Source: an uncultured Ilyobacter sp. (GTDB lineage: Bacteria; Fusobacteriota; Fusobacteriia; Fusobacteriales; Fusobacteriaceae). From it: a DNA stretch of 64,000 bases. Below the pieces are notes generated by a model. That model worked only from the letters and a program-made list of their open reading frames with translations, did no database searches and was not told where the DNA came from. The stretch is taken from contig NZ_OY764864.1 in the NCBI RefSeq assembly GCF_963668515.1, positions 558,001-622,000 on the forward strand. Reading direction: 5' to 3'. Made by a program: the position numbers and the translations under genes. Shown here one piece after another: positions 1 through 8,342 of this stretch; position 1 is the stretch's first letter, and each line of letters opens with the position of its first letter.

Positions 1-180
1 AATCTAAAAGAAAAAGAAGAAATTGTTTTTAATGTTTTAAAAAAGGAAATGAACCTTGATGAACTTATAATGTCTACAGGTATAAGGGCTGGAGAGTTAT
101 TAGCACTTCTTATGGAGCTTGAATTAAAGGGCCTTATATGTGGAGCTCCAGGGGGGAAATATAGGCGAAAAGTCGTCTAA
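1..180 (+). CDS. dprA: DprA (Smf) DNA-processing protein, C-terminal end only
   Basis: The first 59 codons and a TAA stop of a gene that begins outside the window. The visible part reads as a small winged-helix segment (a turn containing MSTGIRAGELLALL, then a basic tail), as found at the C-terminus of DprA, which loads RecA on incoming single-stranded DNA. The family call rests partly on position: in Bacillus the order is smf(dprA)-topA-gid-codV-clpQ, and the next four genes here are topA, trmFO, xerC and hslV. The Rossmann-like DNA-binding core is not in the window. Confidence 0.65.
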   Translation, partial: NLKEKEEIVFNVLKKEMNLDELIMSTGIRAGELLALLMELELKGLICGAPGGKYRRKVV

Positions 181-254
181 CCTTGATTTTTTAAGACTTT
201 TCGAATATAATTAAAATCAACATACCACAAAATATTCAGATAGGAGTGGAGACA

Positions 255-2531
255 TTGGCGAAAAAAAATCTAGTTATTGTTGAGTCGCCTGCCAAGGCAA
301 AGACCATAGAAAAAATACTGGGGAAAAATTATGAGGTGACTGCCTCTTTCGGACATATAAGAGATCTGCCTAAAAGTAAAATAGGGGTTGATATAGAGAA
401 TAATTTTGAACCTTCCTATTCTACAATAAAAGGTAAGGGTGAGATTACAAAAGCTCTGAGAGCCCTGGCCAAGAAATCAAATAAGGTCTTTCTAGCCTCC
501 GATCCGGATAGAGAGGGAGAAGCCATAGCCTGGCACGTAGCTCATATTTTAAAATTGGACGAAGGTGATTCAAATAGAATAGAGTTTAATGAGATAACCA
601 AGACAGCCATAAAAGATGCAGTTAAAAACCCAAGGAAAATAGATATAGACAGGGTAAATGCACAGCAGGCCAGAAGGATACTAGACAGACTGGTGGGATA
701 TAAGATAAGTCCCCTTCTGTGGAAGATAATATCCTCAAATACAAGTGCTGGAAGGGTACAGTCAGTTGCACTAAAACTTATCTGTGACCTTGAAGACAGC
801 ATAAAAAAGTTTGTCCCAGAAGTATACTGGGAAGTGTCTGGTGACTTCACCGGAGGAATAAATCTTAACCTCAATAAAATAGATGACAAAAAAGTCGATA
901 AAATAAAAGATGAAGAGATAATAAAAGAAATTAAAAAAGAGATTCCTGGTAAATCCTTTGAGGTAACCAGTGCCAAGATATCAGACAGAAGCAAGAAACC
1001 TCCTCTTCCACTTAAAACCAGTACACTTCAGCAGTTAGCCTCATCTTATTTGGGGTTTTCAGCATCAAAGACAATGAGAGTTGCTCAGACTTTATACGAA
1101 GGACTGAATATAGACGGAAACCAAAAGGGTCTTATAACATATATGAGAACAGACTCCACAAGAATTTCAGATGAGGCCAAAGAAACTGCCAAGGTCTTTA
1201 TCGAAGAAAAATATGGAAAAGAGTATGTGGGGAATTATACAGAAAAAAAAGGAAAGGGCAAGATACAAGATGCCCACGAGGCAGTAAGGCCTACAGATGT
1301 ACTGCTAGAACCTTTGAAAATAGAGAAACATTTGAATACAGACCAATTTAAACTTTATAGGCTTATATGGGAGAGGTTTATAATTTCTCAGCTGGCCCCG
1401 GTTAAGTTTAAGCAGTTTGAACTTCTGACTAATTATGATAAATACCAGTTTAGAGGCGTGGCTAATAAGATAATTTTTGATGGTTATTACAAGGTGTTTA
1501 AAGGTGAAGATGCCATAGAGTCTGTGAGCTTCCCGTCTATAAACCAGGGAGATACCCTTGTTCTTGAAAAACTAGGAGTAAAAGAGGGGATCACAAAGGC
1601 TCCTGCAAGGTTAACAGAATCTTCCCTTGTAAAAAAACTAGAATCAGAGGGAATCGGAAGACCATCAACCTACGCATCTATAATAGAAACCCTTAAAAAG
1701 AGAGAATATGTGGTAAGTGAAGGAAAAAGCTTTGTGCCCACATCACTGGGGTATGAGGTAAAGGAAAACCTTCAGGAAAATTTCCCTCACATACTCAATG
1801 TTAAATTTACCGCCGAGATGGAAGAAAAGCTCGACCGTATAGAGGAAGGAGAGCTTGACTGGAAAGAGACTCTGAAGGATTTTTATGAAGACCTTTCAAA
1901 ATATCTCACAGTTTTTGAAAAAAAAGTGGAAGAGATGGAAAACAGGATCATTGTTTCAGATGTGCCTTGTCCATGCGGCAAGGGGAAAATGCTGATGAAA
2001 AGCGGGAGATTCGGAAGATACCTTAAATGTGAAGATGAAGAGTGTAAGGAGAAGATCTCCCTGAAGGGAATAGATATCCCTAAGGAACAGATAGAAAAAG
2101 GTGAGATAATAGTAAATGAGATAGTGCAGGAAAGGGAGAAGCTCAAGAGGGGAAAACCAACAGATGTCTATACAGAGAAGGGAGCCAACCTTTTCCTAAA
2201 GGCAGGAAGATTTGGAAGTTATCTAGAGAGTGAGAACTTTGCAGAGGATGAGATCAGGACACCGCTTCCTTCTGAAGTTAGAAAGATGCTGGCAGAAAAC
2301 AGGGTAATAGAAAAAGACGGAGTGGTACAGCTGAACCATATCTTGAAAAAAATAGAAGAGGAAGAGGCTGAGCTTATAAGAAAAGCCGGACCTTGTGAAA
2401 AATGCGGAAGTCCCTTTGAGGTAAAAAGGGGAAGATGGGGAAAATTCCTGGCTTGTACGGGATATCCCGAATGTAAAAATATAAGAAAGCTTCCCAATGA
2501 TAAAAAGAAAGAAGCAGATAAAAAGAAATAA
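255..2531 (+). CDS. topA: DNA topoisomerase I
   Basis: Type IA topoisomerase, 758 residues, which relaxes negative supercoils by a transient 5'-phosphotyrosine link. The N-terminal TOPRIM domain begins NLVIVESPAKAKT and has the acidic DPDREGEAIAWH motif. The catalytic tyrosine lies in LITYMRTDSTR (near residue 296). The C-terminus carries zinc-ribbon-like repeats with paired cysteines (CPCGKGK, CEKCGSP). I chose the TTG start at 255 because AGGAG at 242-246 lies 8 nt upstream and the product then begins AKKNLVIVESP, as family members do. An in-frame GTG at 246 would overlap that Shine-Dalgarno. First complete gene of the conserved topA-trmFO-xerC-hslV run. Confidence 0.96.
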   Translation: MAKKNLVIVESPAKAKTIEKILGKNYEVTASFGHIRDLPKSKIGVDIENNFEPSYSTIKGKGEITKALRALAKKSNKVFLASDPDREGEAIAWHVAHILKLDEGDSNRIEFNEITKTAIKDAVKNPRKIDIDRVNAQQARRILDRLVGYKISPLLWKIISSNTSAGRVQSVALKLICDLEDSIKKFVPEVYWEVSGDFTGGINLNLNKIDDKKVDKIKDEEIIKEIKKEIPGKSFEVTSAKISDRSKKPPLPLKTSTLQQLASSYLGFSASKTMRVAQTLYEGLNIDGNQKGLITYMRTDSTRISDEAKETAKVFIEEKYGKEYVGNYTEKKGKGKIQDAHEAVRPTDVLLEPLKIEKHLNTDQFKLYRLIWERFIISQLAPVKFKQFELLTNYDKYQFRGVANKIIFDGYYKVFKGEDAIESVSFPSINQGDTLVLEKLGVKEGITKAPARLTESSLVKKLESEGIGRPSTYASIIETLKKREYVVSEGKSFVPTSLGYEVKENLQENFPHILNVKFTAEMEEKLDRIEEGELDWKETLKDFYEDLSKYLTVFEKKVEEMENRIIVSDVPCPCGKGKMLMKSGRFGRYLKCEDEECKEKISLKGIDIPKEQIEKGEIIVNEIVQEREKLKRGKPTDVYTEKGANLFLKAGRFGSYLESENFAEDEIRTPLPSEVRKMLAENRVIEKDGVVQLNHILKKIEEEEAELIRKAGPCEKCGSPFEVKRGRWGKFLACTGYPECKNIRKLPNDKKKEADKKK

Positions 2532-2555
2532 ACCCGCTCAGGCGGGTTTTCTTTA
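2531..2555 (+). terminator. Rho-independent terminator of topA
   Basis: AACCCGC and GCGGGTT flank a short TCAG loop and are followed by a T-rich tract directly after the topA stop codon. Confidence 0.85.
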
Positions 2556-2645
2556 TGGGGATAAAAAAACTTCCTATAATTTTTAAAATATTGTATAATA
2601 AGGATAAATTGTATATTGTAAAAAGTATAGGGGAGTAGAATATTT

Positions 2646-3956
2646 ATGATAAAAGAGATAGTGGTAATAGGGGCTGGTCTTGCAGGAAGCGAGGCGGCCT
2701 ATCAACTGGCCAAAAGAGGAATAAAGGTAAAGCTCTATGAGATGAGGCCTGTAAAAAATACAGAGGCACACAAAAGTGAAAAGTTCGGAGAACTTGTATG
2801 CAGTAACTCCTTGGGGTCTAATGCAACTTCTAATGCATCGGGACTAATGAAGGAGGAGCTTAGACAACTAGGATCACTTCTGGTAAAAGTTGCCGATAAC
2901 AACAGGGTACCTGCAGGTCAGGCACTGGCTGTAGACAGAGAAGGATTTTCTAAAAAGATAACTGAAACCCTTGAAAATATGGAAAATATAGAGATAATAA
3001 GAGAGGAACTGACTGAGATACCTAAGGAGGGAATAGTCCTCATAGCAAGTGGTCCTTTATCCTCAGAAGGTATATCAGAGGAGATCAAAAAAATAACCAA
3101 GGACGAGCACCTTTATTTCTATGATGCCGCAGCCCCTATAATAGCCTTTGATTCTATAGATAAGGAAAAGGTTTATTTTCAGTCCAGATATGACAAGGGA
3201 GACGGGGAGTATATAAATTGTCCTATGAATATAGAGGAGTATACAAATTTTTACAATGCACTTATCACTGCAGAAAGAGCTCCCTTAAAGGCCTTTGAGG
3301 AGGAAAAGCTTTTTGAAGCCTGTATGCCAGTGGAAAAAATGGCAGAAAGAGGGGAGAAAACACTTTTGTTTGGTCCTCTAAAGCCAAAGGGCCTCACTAA
3401 TCCAAGACATCCAGATATAAAGGATTATGCTGTAATTCAGCTGAGGCAGGATGACAAAGATGGAAGACTCTATAACATGGTGGGATTTCAGACAAACCTC
3501 AAGTGGGGGGAGCAAAAAAGGGTCTTTTCAATGATACCAGGTCTTGAAAATGCAGATTTTGTGAGATACGGTGTCATGCACAGAAACACCTTCATAAACT
3601 CTACGAAACTTCTCAAAAATACCCTTAACCTGAAATCCAATGAGAATATTTATTTTGCAGGACAGATAACAGGAAGTGAAGGGTATGTAGCCGCTATGGC
3701 TACGGGAATGATGGCCGCTGTTAATATAGCCAACAGACTAGAAGGAAAAGAGGAATTTGTACTAGATGACAGAAGTGCTATAGGGGCGATAATCAAGTAC
3801 ATCACAGAAGAGAAAAAAAACTTCCAGCCTATAGGACCGAATATAGGAATAATTAGACCTTTAGAAGGTAAAAAGATAAGAGACAAGAGAGAACGTTATA
3901 CAAAGGTGGCAGAAAGAGCCCTGGATTATCTAAAGGGAAAACTGGGGGAAGAATAG
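2646..3956 (+). CDS. trmFO: tRNA m5U54 methyltransferase, folate/FAD-dependent (TrmFO)
   Basis: The 436-residue product starts with a dinucleotide-binding motif (VIGAGLAGSEAAYQLAKRG) and shows family stretches such as LVCSNSLGSN and FQTNLKWGEQKRVF. TrmFO (older name Gid) methylates uridine 54 in the tRNA T-loop, using methylene-tetrahydrofolate as carbon donor and FADH2 as reductant. Length is normal for the family. The ATG at 2646 follows a GGGGAG element about 10 nt upstream, and a TATAAT-like element lies near 2592. Stop is 18 bp before xerC, so the two are probably co-transcribed. Confidence 0.95.
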   Translation: MIKEIVVIGAGLAGSEAAYQLAKRGIKVKLYEMRPVKNTEAHKSEKFGELVCSNSLGSNATSNASGLMKEELRQLGSLLVKVADNNRVPAGQALAVDREGFSKKITETLENMENIEIIREELTEIPKEGIVLIASGPLSSEGISEEIKKITKDEHLYFYDAAAPIIAFDSIDKEKVYFQSRYDKGDGEYINCPMNIEEYTNFYNALITAERAPLKAFEEEKLFEACMPVEKMAERGEKTLLFGPLKPKGLTNPRHPDIKDYAVIQLRQDDKDGRLYNMVGFQTNLKWGEQKRVFSMIPGLENADFVRYGVMHRNTFINSTKLLKNTLNLKSNENIYFAGQITGSEGYVAAMATGMMAAVNIANRLEGKEEFVLDDRSAIGAIIKYITEEKKNFQPIGPNIGIIRPLEGKKIRDKRERYTKVAERALDYLKGKLGEE

Positions 3957-3974
3957 TTCTTTTGGAGGATAGTC

Positions 3975-4868
3975 ATGGAACCTGTATTATTGGACAAACT
4001 TATAAAAGATTTTATATATTTTGAGGAGTTCGGAGACGGGAAAAGCCTGAATACTATAAAATCATTTAAAAAAGACCTTGGACAGCTGAGAGATTATCTT
4101 GGCAGAAAAGAAAATATAAATAATCCTAAAGATATAAAAGAGATTGCTCTCAGAGGTTTTTTGGTAGAACTTCAAAAGGAAAATATAGGGAAAAGATCTC
4201 TCAATAGGAAGATATCCTCCCTCAGAACTTTTTTCAAATATCTAAAAAATCATGGGCATATAGAAAAAAATCCAACGATTCTTCTCACGGGACCGGCTTT
4301 TAAGGCAGATCTTCCTGAAATCCTCACCAAAGAGGAGATAGACAGAATCAGAGAGGTCATCGATACAGAAAAGACAAACGGTATAAGAGACAGGCTCATT
4401 GTGGAACTTTTATATTCTAGCGGTGTAAGAACAGGGGAACTTCTTTCTCTGGGAGAAAGCCTCTTTGATCTAGAAAAGAGGCAACTCAGGGTCACAGGTG
4501 GAAAACAGCCCAGAATTGTATTTTTCAGCGAAAGAACAAGGGAATATTTTAAAAGATATGTAGAGGCAAAGAAAAAAAAATACGGAGAGAGATATACAGA
4601 GGATGTACTCTTTGTGAATGGGTCCGGGACGAGGCTCAGCGACAGGTCTCTAAGAAGAATAGTGGAACGTTATGCCAAGAAGGCTGAAATAGAAAAAGAG
4701 ATAAGTCCTCATACCTTTAGACATACCTTCGGGGTCTATATGCTGACTCACGGAATGGGCCTTATGCATCTTCAGGAACTGATGGGACACGTGAGTGTAG
4801 AAAGCACCAGAATATATGAAGAGTTTGTAAATAAACCGAAAATTTTAAAAGGTTATAATAATTACTGA
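3975..4868 (+). CDS. xerC: Tyrosine recombinase XerC/CodV type
   Basis: A 297-residue site-specific recombinase with an N-terminal SAM-like core-binding domain (residues about 1-100) and a C-terminal catalytic domain. The full catalytic set is visible: R152 (GVRTGE), K177 (TGGKQPR), H246 and R249 (HTFRH), H272 (MGHVS) and nucleophile Y281 (RIYEEF). Such enzymes resolve chromosome dimers at dif with a partner Xer. Context (topA-trmFO upstream, hslV 17 bp downstream) matches codV of Bacillus, so a housekeeping Xer is more likely than a phage integrase. Confidence 0.9.
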   Translation: MEPVLLDKLIKDFIYFEEFGDGKSLNTIKSFKKDLGQLRDYLGRKENINNPKDIKEIALRGFLVELQKENIGKRSLNRKISSLRTFFKYLKNHGHIEKNPTILLTGPAFKADLPEILTKEEIDRIREVIDTEKTNGIRDRLIVELLYSSGVRTGELLSLGESLFDLEKRQLRVTGGKQPRIVFFSERTREYFKRYVEAKKKKYGERYTEDVLFVNGSGTRLSDRSLRRIVERYAKKAEIEKEISPHTFRHTFGVYMLTHGMGLMHLQELMGHVSVESTRIYEEFVNKPKILKGYNNY

Positions 4869-4885
4869 TATGATCGAGGTGGCAG

Positions 4886-5419
4886 ATGGAAAAGTTTAGA
4901 GCAACGACGATAATAGCTGTTAAAAGAGATAACAAAGTGGCCATAGCAGGAGACGGACAGGTAACTTTCGGAGACACTGTATTTAAAAGCGGAGCTAAGA
5001 AGATAAGAAAGATGTACGATGATACAATACTCATGGGATTTGCAGGAAGTGCTGCCGATGCCTTTGCCCTATTTGACAAATTTGAGGGGAAGCTAGATGA
5101 GTTTGGAGGTAATCTGAAAAAAGCATCTGTAGAGTTGGCAAAAGAGTGGAGACACGACAAAGCTCTGAGGGTTCTAGAAGCGATGCTCGTGGTAGCAGAC
5201 AAAAATAATGTATTGATTGTGTCTGGAAATGGAGATGTAATAGAGCCAGACGACGGAATAGCTGCAATCGGAAGCGGAGGAAGTTATGCCTATGCTGCAG
5301 CGAAGGCCCTTGTTATGCATAGTGAACTAGGTGCTCCACAGGTAGCTGAAGAGGCGCTAAAGATAGCTGGAAATATGTGTATATATACAAATCTCAACAT
5401 CAGTGTTGAGACTCTTTAG
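4886..5419 (+). CDS. hslV: HslV/ClpQ peptidase subunit of an ATP-dependent protease
   Basis: A 177-residue proteasome-beta-like peptidase, a normal length. The catalytic threonine motif TTIIAVKRD is preceded by five residues after Met (EKFRA), so T7 must be exposed by processing; Bacillus CodW has an extension of the same length but with serine at position 2, which is glutamate here. [10 protein letters not shown] and [16 protein letters not shown] match the family. HslV normally works in a ring complex with the HslU/ClpY ATPase, but no hslU follows; yqeH begins at once instead. Start ATG 4886 has GAGGTGG just upstream. Confidence 0.9.
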   Translation: MEKFRATTIIAVKRDNKVAIAGDGQVTFGDTVFKSGAKKIRKMYDDTILMGFAGSAADAFALFDKFEGKLDEFGGNLKKASVELAKEWRHDKALRVLEAMLVVADKNNVLIVSGNGDVIEPDDGIAAIGSGGSYAYAAAKALVMHSELGAPQVAEEALKIAGNMCIYTNLNISVETL

Positions 5420-5432
5420 AGGAGGTTTACAA

Positions 5433-6545
5433 TTGGTAAAGATAAAAAAATGTATCGGCTGCGGAATAGAGCTGCAGAAAGAAAGCTCTGAAAAGCAGGG
5501 GTTTATTCCTAAAAGTGTCTTAGAGAGCAGAAAGGATATCTACTGTCAGAGATGTTTTAAAATAAAAAATTACGGAGAATATCTCCCTGTGGAGATGACA
5601 AAGGAAGACTACAGAAAAGAGGTGGGAAAAGAAACGGATAGAGCCGATGTGGTTTTGGCTGTTTTTGATATAATCGACTTTGAAGGATCCTTTGATGACG
5701 AGATACTGGATATTCTGAGAGAAAAGGATTCTATAATAGCAATAAATAAGCTGGATCTTGTGCCAGGGGAAAAGCACCCCTCTGAAGTATCAGACTGGGT
5801 AAAAGAAAGACTGGCAGATGAGGGGATAGCTCCTCTAGATATAGCTATACTAAGTGCAAAAAGCGGATACGGAGTAAACGGTATAATCAGAAAACTCAGA
5901 CATTTTTTCCCTGGAAAGGCCAGTGTAATGGTGCTTGGAACTACAAATGTGGGGAAATCAAGTATAATAAACGGACTCCTGGGAGATAAGAAGGTAACTA
6001 CATCTAAATACCCTGGAACTACTCTGAAAAGTCTTGAAAATATTATTCCTGGAACAAAGTTGACACTGATAGACACCCCTGGTCTTATTCCTGAGGGAAG
6101 GGTTTCGGATATGGTCTGTGAAGAGTGCAACCTGAAAATAGTGCCTGCCAATGAGATTTCCAGAAAAACATTTAAGCTGGAAAAAGACAGAGTTCTTATG
6201 TTTGGAGGACTGCTGTGGATTAAGATCATGGATTCCGAAAAGGCGATATTCTCTGCTTTTGCATCTAAAGATGTCAGTTTTCACGAGACAAATGAGGGAA
6301 GGCTAGAGGATCTGCTAAGAGAGCACTCTGGAGATGCCATCTCACCTCCTTGTGAAAAATGCAGGGATGAATATGCAGCTCTTCCTATGAAAAAAGAGGA
6401 GTGGACCGTGGAGTCTGGAGAGGAACTTGTATTTAAGGGGCTGGGATGGATCTCTGTGAAGAGGGGACCTCTAACTATAGAGGTCACTATTCCAGATGGG
6501 GCAGAAATAATCTTAAGAGATGCCTTTATCAAACCAAGAAGATGA
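5433..6545 (+). CDS. yqeH: YqeH-type circularly permuted GTPase (30S ribosome biogenesis)
   Basis: About 370 residues. An N-terminal treble-clef zinc site has C7, C10, C38 and C41. The GTPase motifs appear in permuted order: G4 NKLD (105-108), SAKSG (141 on), then the P-loop GTTNVGKSS (169-177) and DTPG (214-217), which is diagnostic of the YqeH/RbgA group. A second cysteine pair (PCEKC) occurs near the C-terminus. YqeH helps mature the small ribosomal subunit. I chose TTG 5433 because GGAGG at 5421-5425 lies 7 nt upstream; an upstream GTG at 5403 sits inside hslV. A terminator follows. Confidence 0.93.
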   Translation: MVKIKKCIGCGIELQKESSEKQGFIPKSVLESRKDIYCQRCFKIKNYGEYLPVEMTKEDYRKEVGKETDRADVVLAVFDIIDFEGSFDDEILDILREKDSIIAINKLDLVPGEKHPSEVSDWVKERLADEGIAPLDIAILSAKSGYGVNGIIRKLRHFFPGKASVMVLGTTNVGKSSIINGLLGDKKVTTSKYPGTTLKSLENIIPGTKLTLIDTPGLIPEGRVSDMVCEECNLKIVPANEISRKTFKLEKDRVLMFGGLLWIKIMDSEKAIFSAFASKDVSFHETNEGRLEDLLREHSGDAISPPCEKCRDEYAALPMKKEEWTVESGEELVFKGLGWISVKRGPLTIEVTIPDGAEIILRDAFIKPRR

Positions 6546-6547
6546 TA

Positions 6548-6576
6548 AGGGGGGAGAATTCTCCCTCTTTTTTTTG
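6548..6576 (+). terminator. Terminator after yqeH
   Basis: A GGGAG-AATT-CTCCC hairpin followed by eight or more T residues, three bases after the yqeH stop. Confidence 0.85.
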
Positions 6577-6612
6577 GATATTTTAAGTTAAGTTTTTGAC
6601 TGTGAGTTAAAT

Positions 6613-6999
6613 TATTGAATTTATCGGGATTCGTTACTTTTCTCTTGAAAGAAAAGTAACCAAAAGTTCAAGCCCGTGAAAAATCAGCTAAATGCCCTCG
6701 GAAATCCAAGATAAATTCGAAACTCGCTACGCTCAGACAGTCGAATTTATCTAAGGATTTCACTTCGGTCATTCTTAACGCTGATTTTATCAATGGCAAG
6801 TGAAAAGAGATAAAAAACCACTCAAAAAAGAAAGTATAAATACTTTTGGGTTCAACTCTGTGAAACTCTTCTCCTGTCTCTATGTCTTCTGTGAGCAAAG
6901 GGTTTTTTCATTATTCGTGTAAATTTTTCTCTCTTTTATTGGTGTTCATTCGTGACAAAATCTTTTGACCCTAATATTCAGATAAATTCAGTAATTTAT
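6613..6999. repeat. 387-bp dispersed structured repeat, copy 1
   Basis: Reading both copies base by base, this segment appears identical to 60579-60965, same orientation. It has a hairpin (GTTACTTTTCT/AGAAAAGTAAC, 6633-6660) and a nested imperfect palindrome: AAATCAGC (6681) with GCTGATTT (6780), GAAATCC (6701) with GGATTTC (6755), GATAAATTCGA (6710) with TCGAATTTATC (6741). The right part has two ATTCGTG units. A 76-codon minus-strand reading frame runs through it, but identity at DNA level and the palindromes argue against coding. No transposase is present. Confidence 0.9.
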
Positions 7000-7068
7000 T
7001 TTAAATTCAATGGAAAATTTTAAAAATAAGAGTTCAGATGTATTTGTGTAAAGCAGGAGGTGGAGGTT

Positions 7069-7536
7069 GTGAAAAAAGGTTTTACCATTTTGGAGTTGGT
7101 AATTGTGCTAGGAGCCTTGGCATTGTTTTTTGTCATGGCACTGCCGAGACTTAGTGATGTGAGGGATTCTACCAAAGCAGCAAGGGTGCAGAAAGATCTT
7201 CTGGAAATGAGGGTGGCCTTAGAAAACTTTTATACAACAACTGGGGAGTATCCTGACCTTGTATCAGAAGGGGCGAAGGACAATCTAGAGCTTGTAAAGG
7301 GTGAGAGTATAGAGGGAAAAAAGGTAAATTTTGCACAGTTTCTAGGAAGAGATAGTATACCTAAGACTCCTAAAAGTGTTCTACTGGAAGAAAGTAACCT
7401 GGTGATAGATTGGGAGGATTCAGAGCAGGACGGTATAGGGGGCTGGAAATATAATTACAGTGGAAAGACAGGAGAAATACACGCAAATCTTCCGGACAAT
7501 ATGTATAATCAGCTGATAAAGTGGAGTGAAGAATAG
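7069..7536 (+). CDS. Type IV pilin-like protein 1
   Basis: A 155-residue protein with a class III prepilin leader: VKKG, cleavage, then FTILEL with glutamate at mature position 5 and a long hydrophobic helix. The globular part ends with an LPDNMYNQ...WSEE tail shared with the two following pilins. I chose GTG 7069, with AGGAGG at 7055-7060 eight bases upstream; an upstream GTG at 7060 overlaps that site. The helix (VLGALALFFVMALPRL) is less canonical than in pilins 2 and 3, so it may be a minor pilin or pseudopilin. No assembly ATPase, platform or peptidase gene is nearby. Confidence 0.85.
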   Translation: MKKGFTILELVIVLGALALFFVMALPRLSDVRDSTKAARVQKDLLEMRVALENFYTTTGEYPDLVSEGAKDNLELVKGESIEGKKVNFAQFLGRDSIPKTPKSVLLEESNLVIDWEDSEQDGIGGWKYNYSGKTGEIHANLPDNMYNQLIKWSEE

Positions 7537-7571
7537 TAACTGTAACAGATATGTAAAAAATGTAAAAAGAA

Positions 7572-7600
7572 TTGACAGGGGTAAAAGTATGTGGTATTCT
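7572..7600 (+). promoter_or_regulatory. Sigma-70-type promoter for pilin 2
   Basis: TTGACA (7572-7577), a 17-bp spacer and TATTCT (7595-7600). The predicted start is near 7607, giving a 5' leader of about 190 nt before the pilin 2 ATG. Confidence 0.75.
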
Positions 7601-7606
7601 CGTAAG

Positions 7607-7796
7607 GACACCTCTGTATAGAGGTATGATAGTGTGTCGAAGAATGTAATGAATTTGCAGGGGAAACCTCTAAGGATGGGAGAGAGCTTTGCAATTTTTT
7701 TATTTATAGAGGTTATAAAAAATGAAAAAATTCAAATATATTATATTTATAATGTTTCACAAAACAAAATAAAAGGGAACTAGGAGGAAAGAGATT
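7607..7796 (+). promoter_or_regulatory. Structured 5' leader of pilin 2, possible attenuator
   Basis: The leader holds a hairpin ACCTCT-GTAT-AGAGGT (7610-7625) and a terminator-like stem pairing TTGCAGGG (7655-7662) with CTTTGCAA (7687-7694), with G-U pairs, followed by seven T (7695-7701). AACCTCT (7665-7671) could instead pair with AGAGGTT (7707-7713), disrupting the terminator. This suggests conditional termination. I compared it with c-di-GMP-I and c-di-GMP-II riboswitch cores from memory and did not find their conserved elements, so the class is unknown. Confidence 0.45.
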
Positions 7797-8303
7797 ATGA
7801 AGAGAAAAGGATTTACTTTAATCGAACTTATGGTAGTAATAGCTATCATAGGACTACTAGCAGCAATAGCTTTACCGAAGTTTGGAGATGTTACTTCACA
7901 AGCTAAAGTAGCAAATGTACAAGGAAATTTATCATCTTTGAGAACTTCAATAGCTATGTTCTACGCAACGGATGGAGATTATCCAGATTTAATAACAGAT
8001 ACAGCCTATAATGATCTAACAAAAGCAGAAGGAACCGATTCAACAGGTGCAGAGATTGATTTTACAGACTACTTTAATAAAAGTGCGATGCCGGACACTC
8101 CCGCAGGTAAATTAGTTGCTACTGAAGCTTCAGGTGATGTTGCTGTAGGAGATACCATTCAAATTGAAGCAGGAAATGTTACAGCCGCGAGCAGTGATGG
8201 AACTGATGACGGTGGATGGGTATATACAATTGGGGATGGTACAATAGTAGCTGACCTTGCTATTGGGACATATGTTGCTGGAACAGACTGGAGTGAACAG
8301 TAA
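7797..8303 (+). CDS. Type IV pilin-like protein 2, likely the major pilin
   Basis: A 168-residue prepilin: MKRKG, cleavage, then FTLIELMVVIAIIGLLAAIA, a canonical N-methylated helix with Glu5. The globular part has YPDL, GGWVYTIGDG and a WSEQ end. No cysteines are present, so there is no disulfide-bonded D-loop. It has its own promoter and leader, a strong AGGAGG site and a strong terminator, which suggests high expression and a major-subunit role. It is closely similar to pilin 3 through the helix and the VTSQAKVANVQGNL segment, so the two arose by duplication. Confidence 0.9.
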   Translation: MKRKGFTLIELMVVIAIIGLLAAIALPKFGDVTSQAKVANVQGNLSSLRTSIAMFYATDGDYPDLITDTAYNDLTKAEGTDSTGAEIDFTDYFNKSAMPDTPAGKLVATEASGDVAVGDTIQIEAGNVTAASSDGTDDGGWVYTIGDGTIVADLAIGTYVAGTDWSEQ

Positions 8304-8304
8304 A

Positions 8305-8342
8305 AATACTAAAAAAAGGGCCTTGGCCCTTTTTTTAGTATT
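8305..8342. terminator. Strong bidirectional-type terminator after pilin 2
   Basis: A perfect 18-bp-arm hairpin with A-tract, GGGCC-TT-GGCCC core and T-tract, starting immediately after the pilin 2 stop. Confidence 0.9.

Noticed and set aside
3975-4868. Phage integrase marking an integrated element
   Set aside because: Gene order and length fit the housekeeping XerC/CodV; no attachment sites or phage genes are nearby.
6668-6898. 76-codon minus-strand reading frame inside repeat copy 1 (same at 60634-60864)
   Set aside because: It has no convincing ribosome site, lies across strong palindromes, and is identical in both copies only because the whole 387-bp DNA is identical. I treat it as non-coding.
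7607-7796. c-di-GMP riboswitch upstream of the pilin
   Set aside because: GAAACC and CTAAGG pieces looked suggestive, but their order and the missing GCAAAG and GGTAGC elements do not fit class I, and the class II core is absent too.
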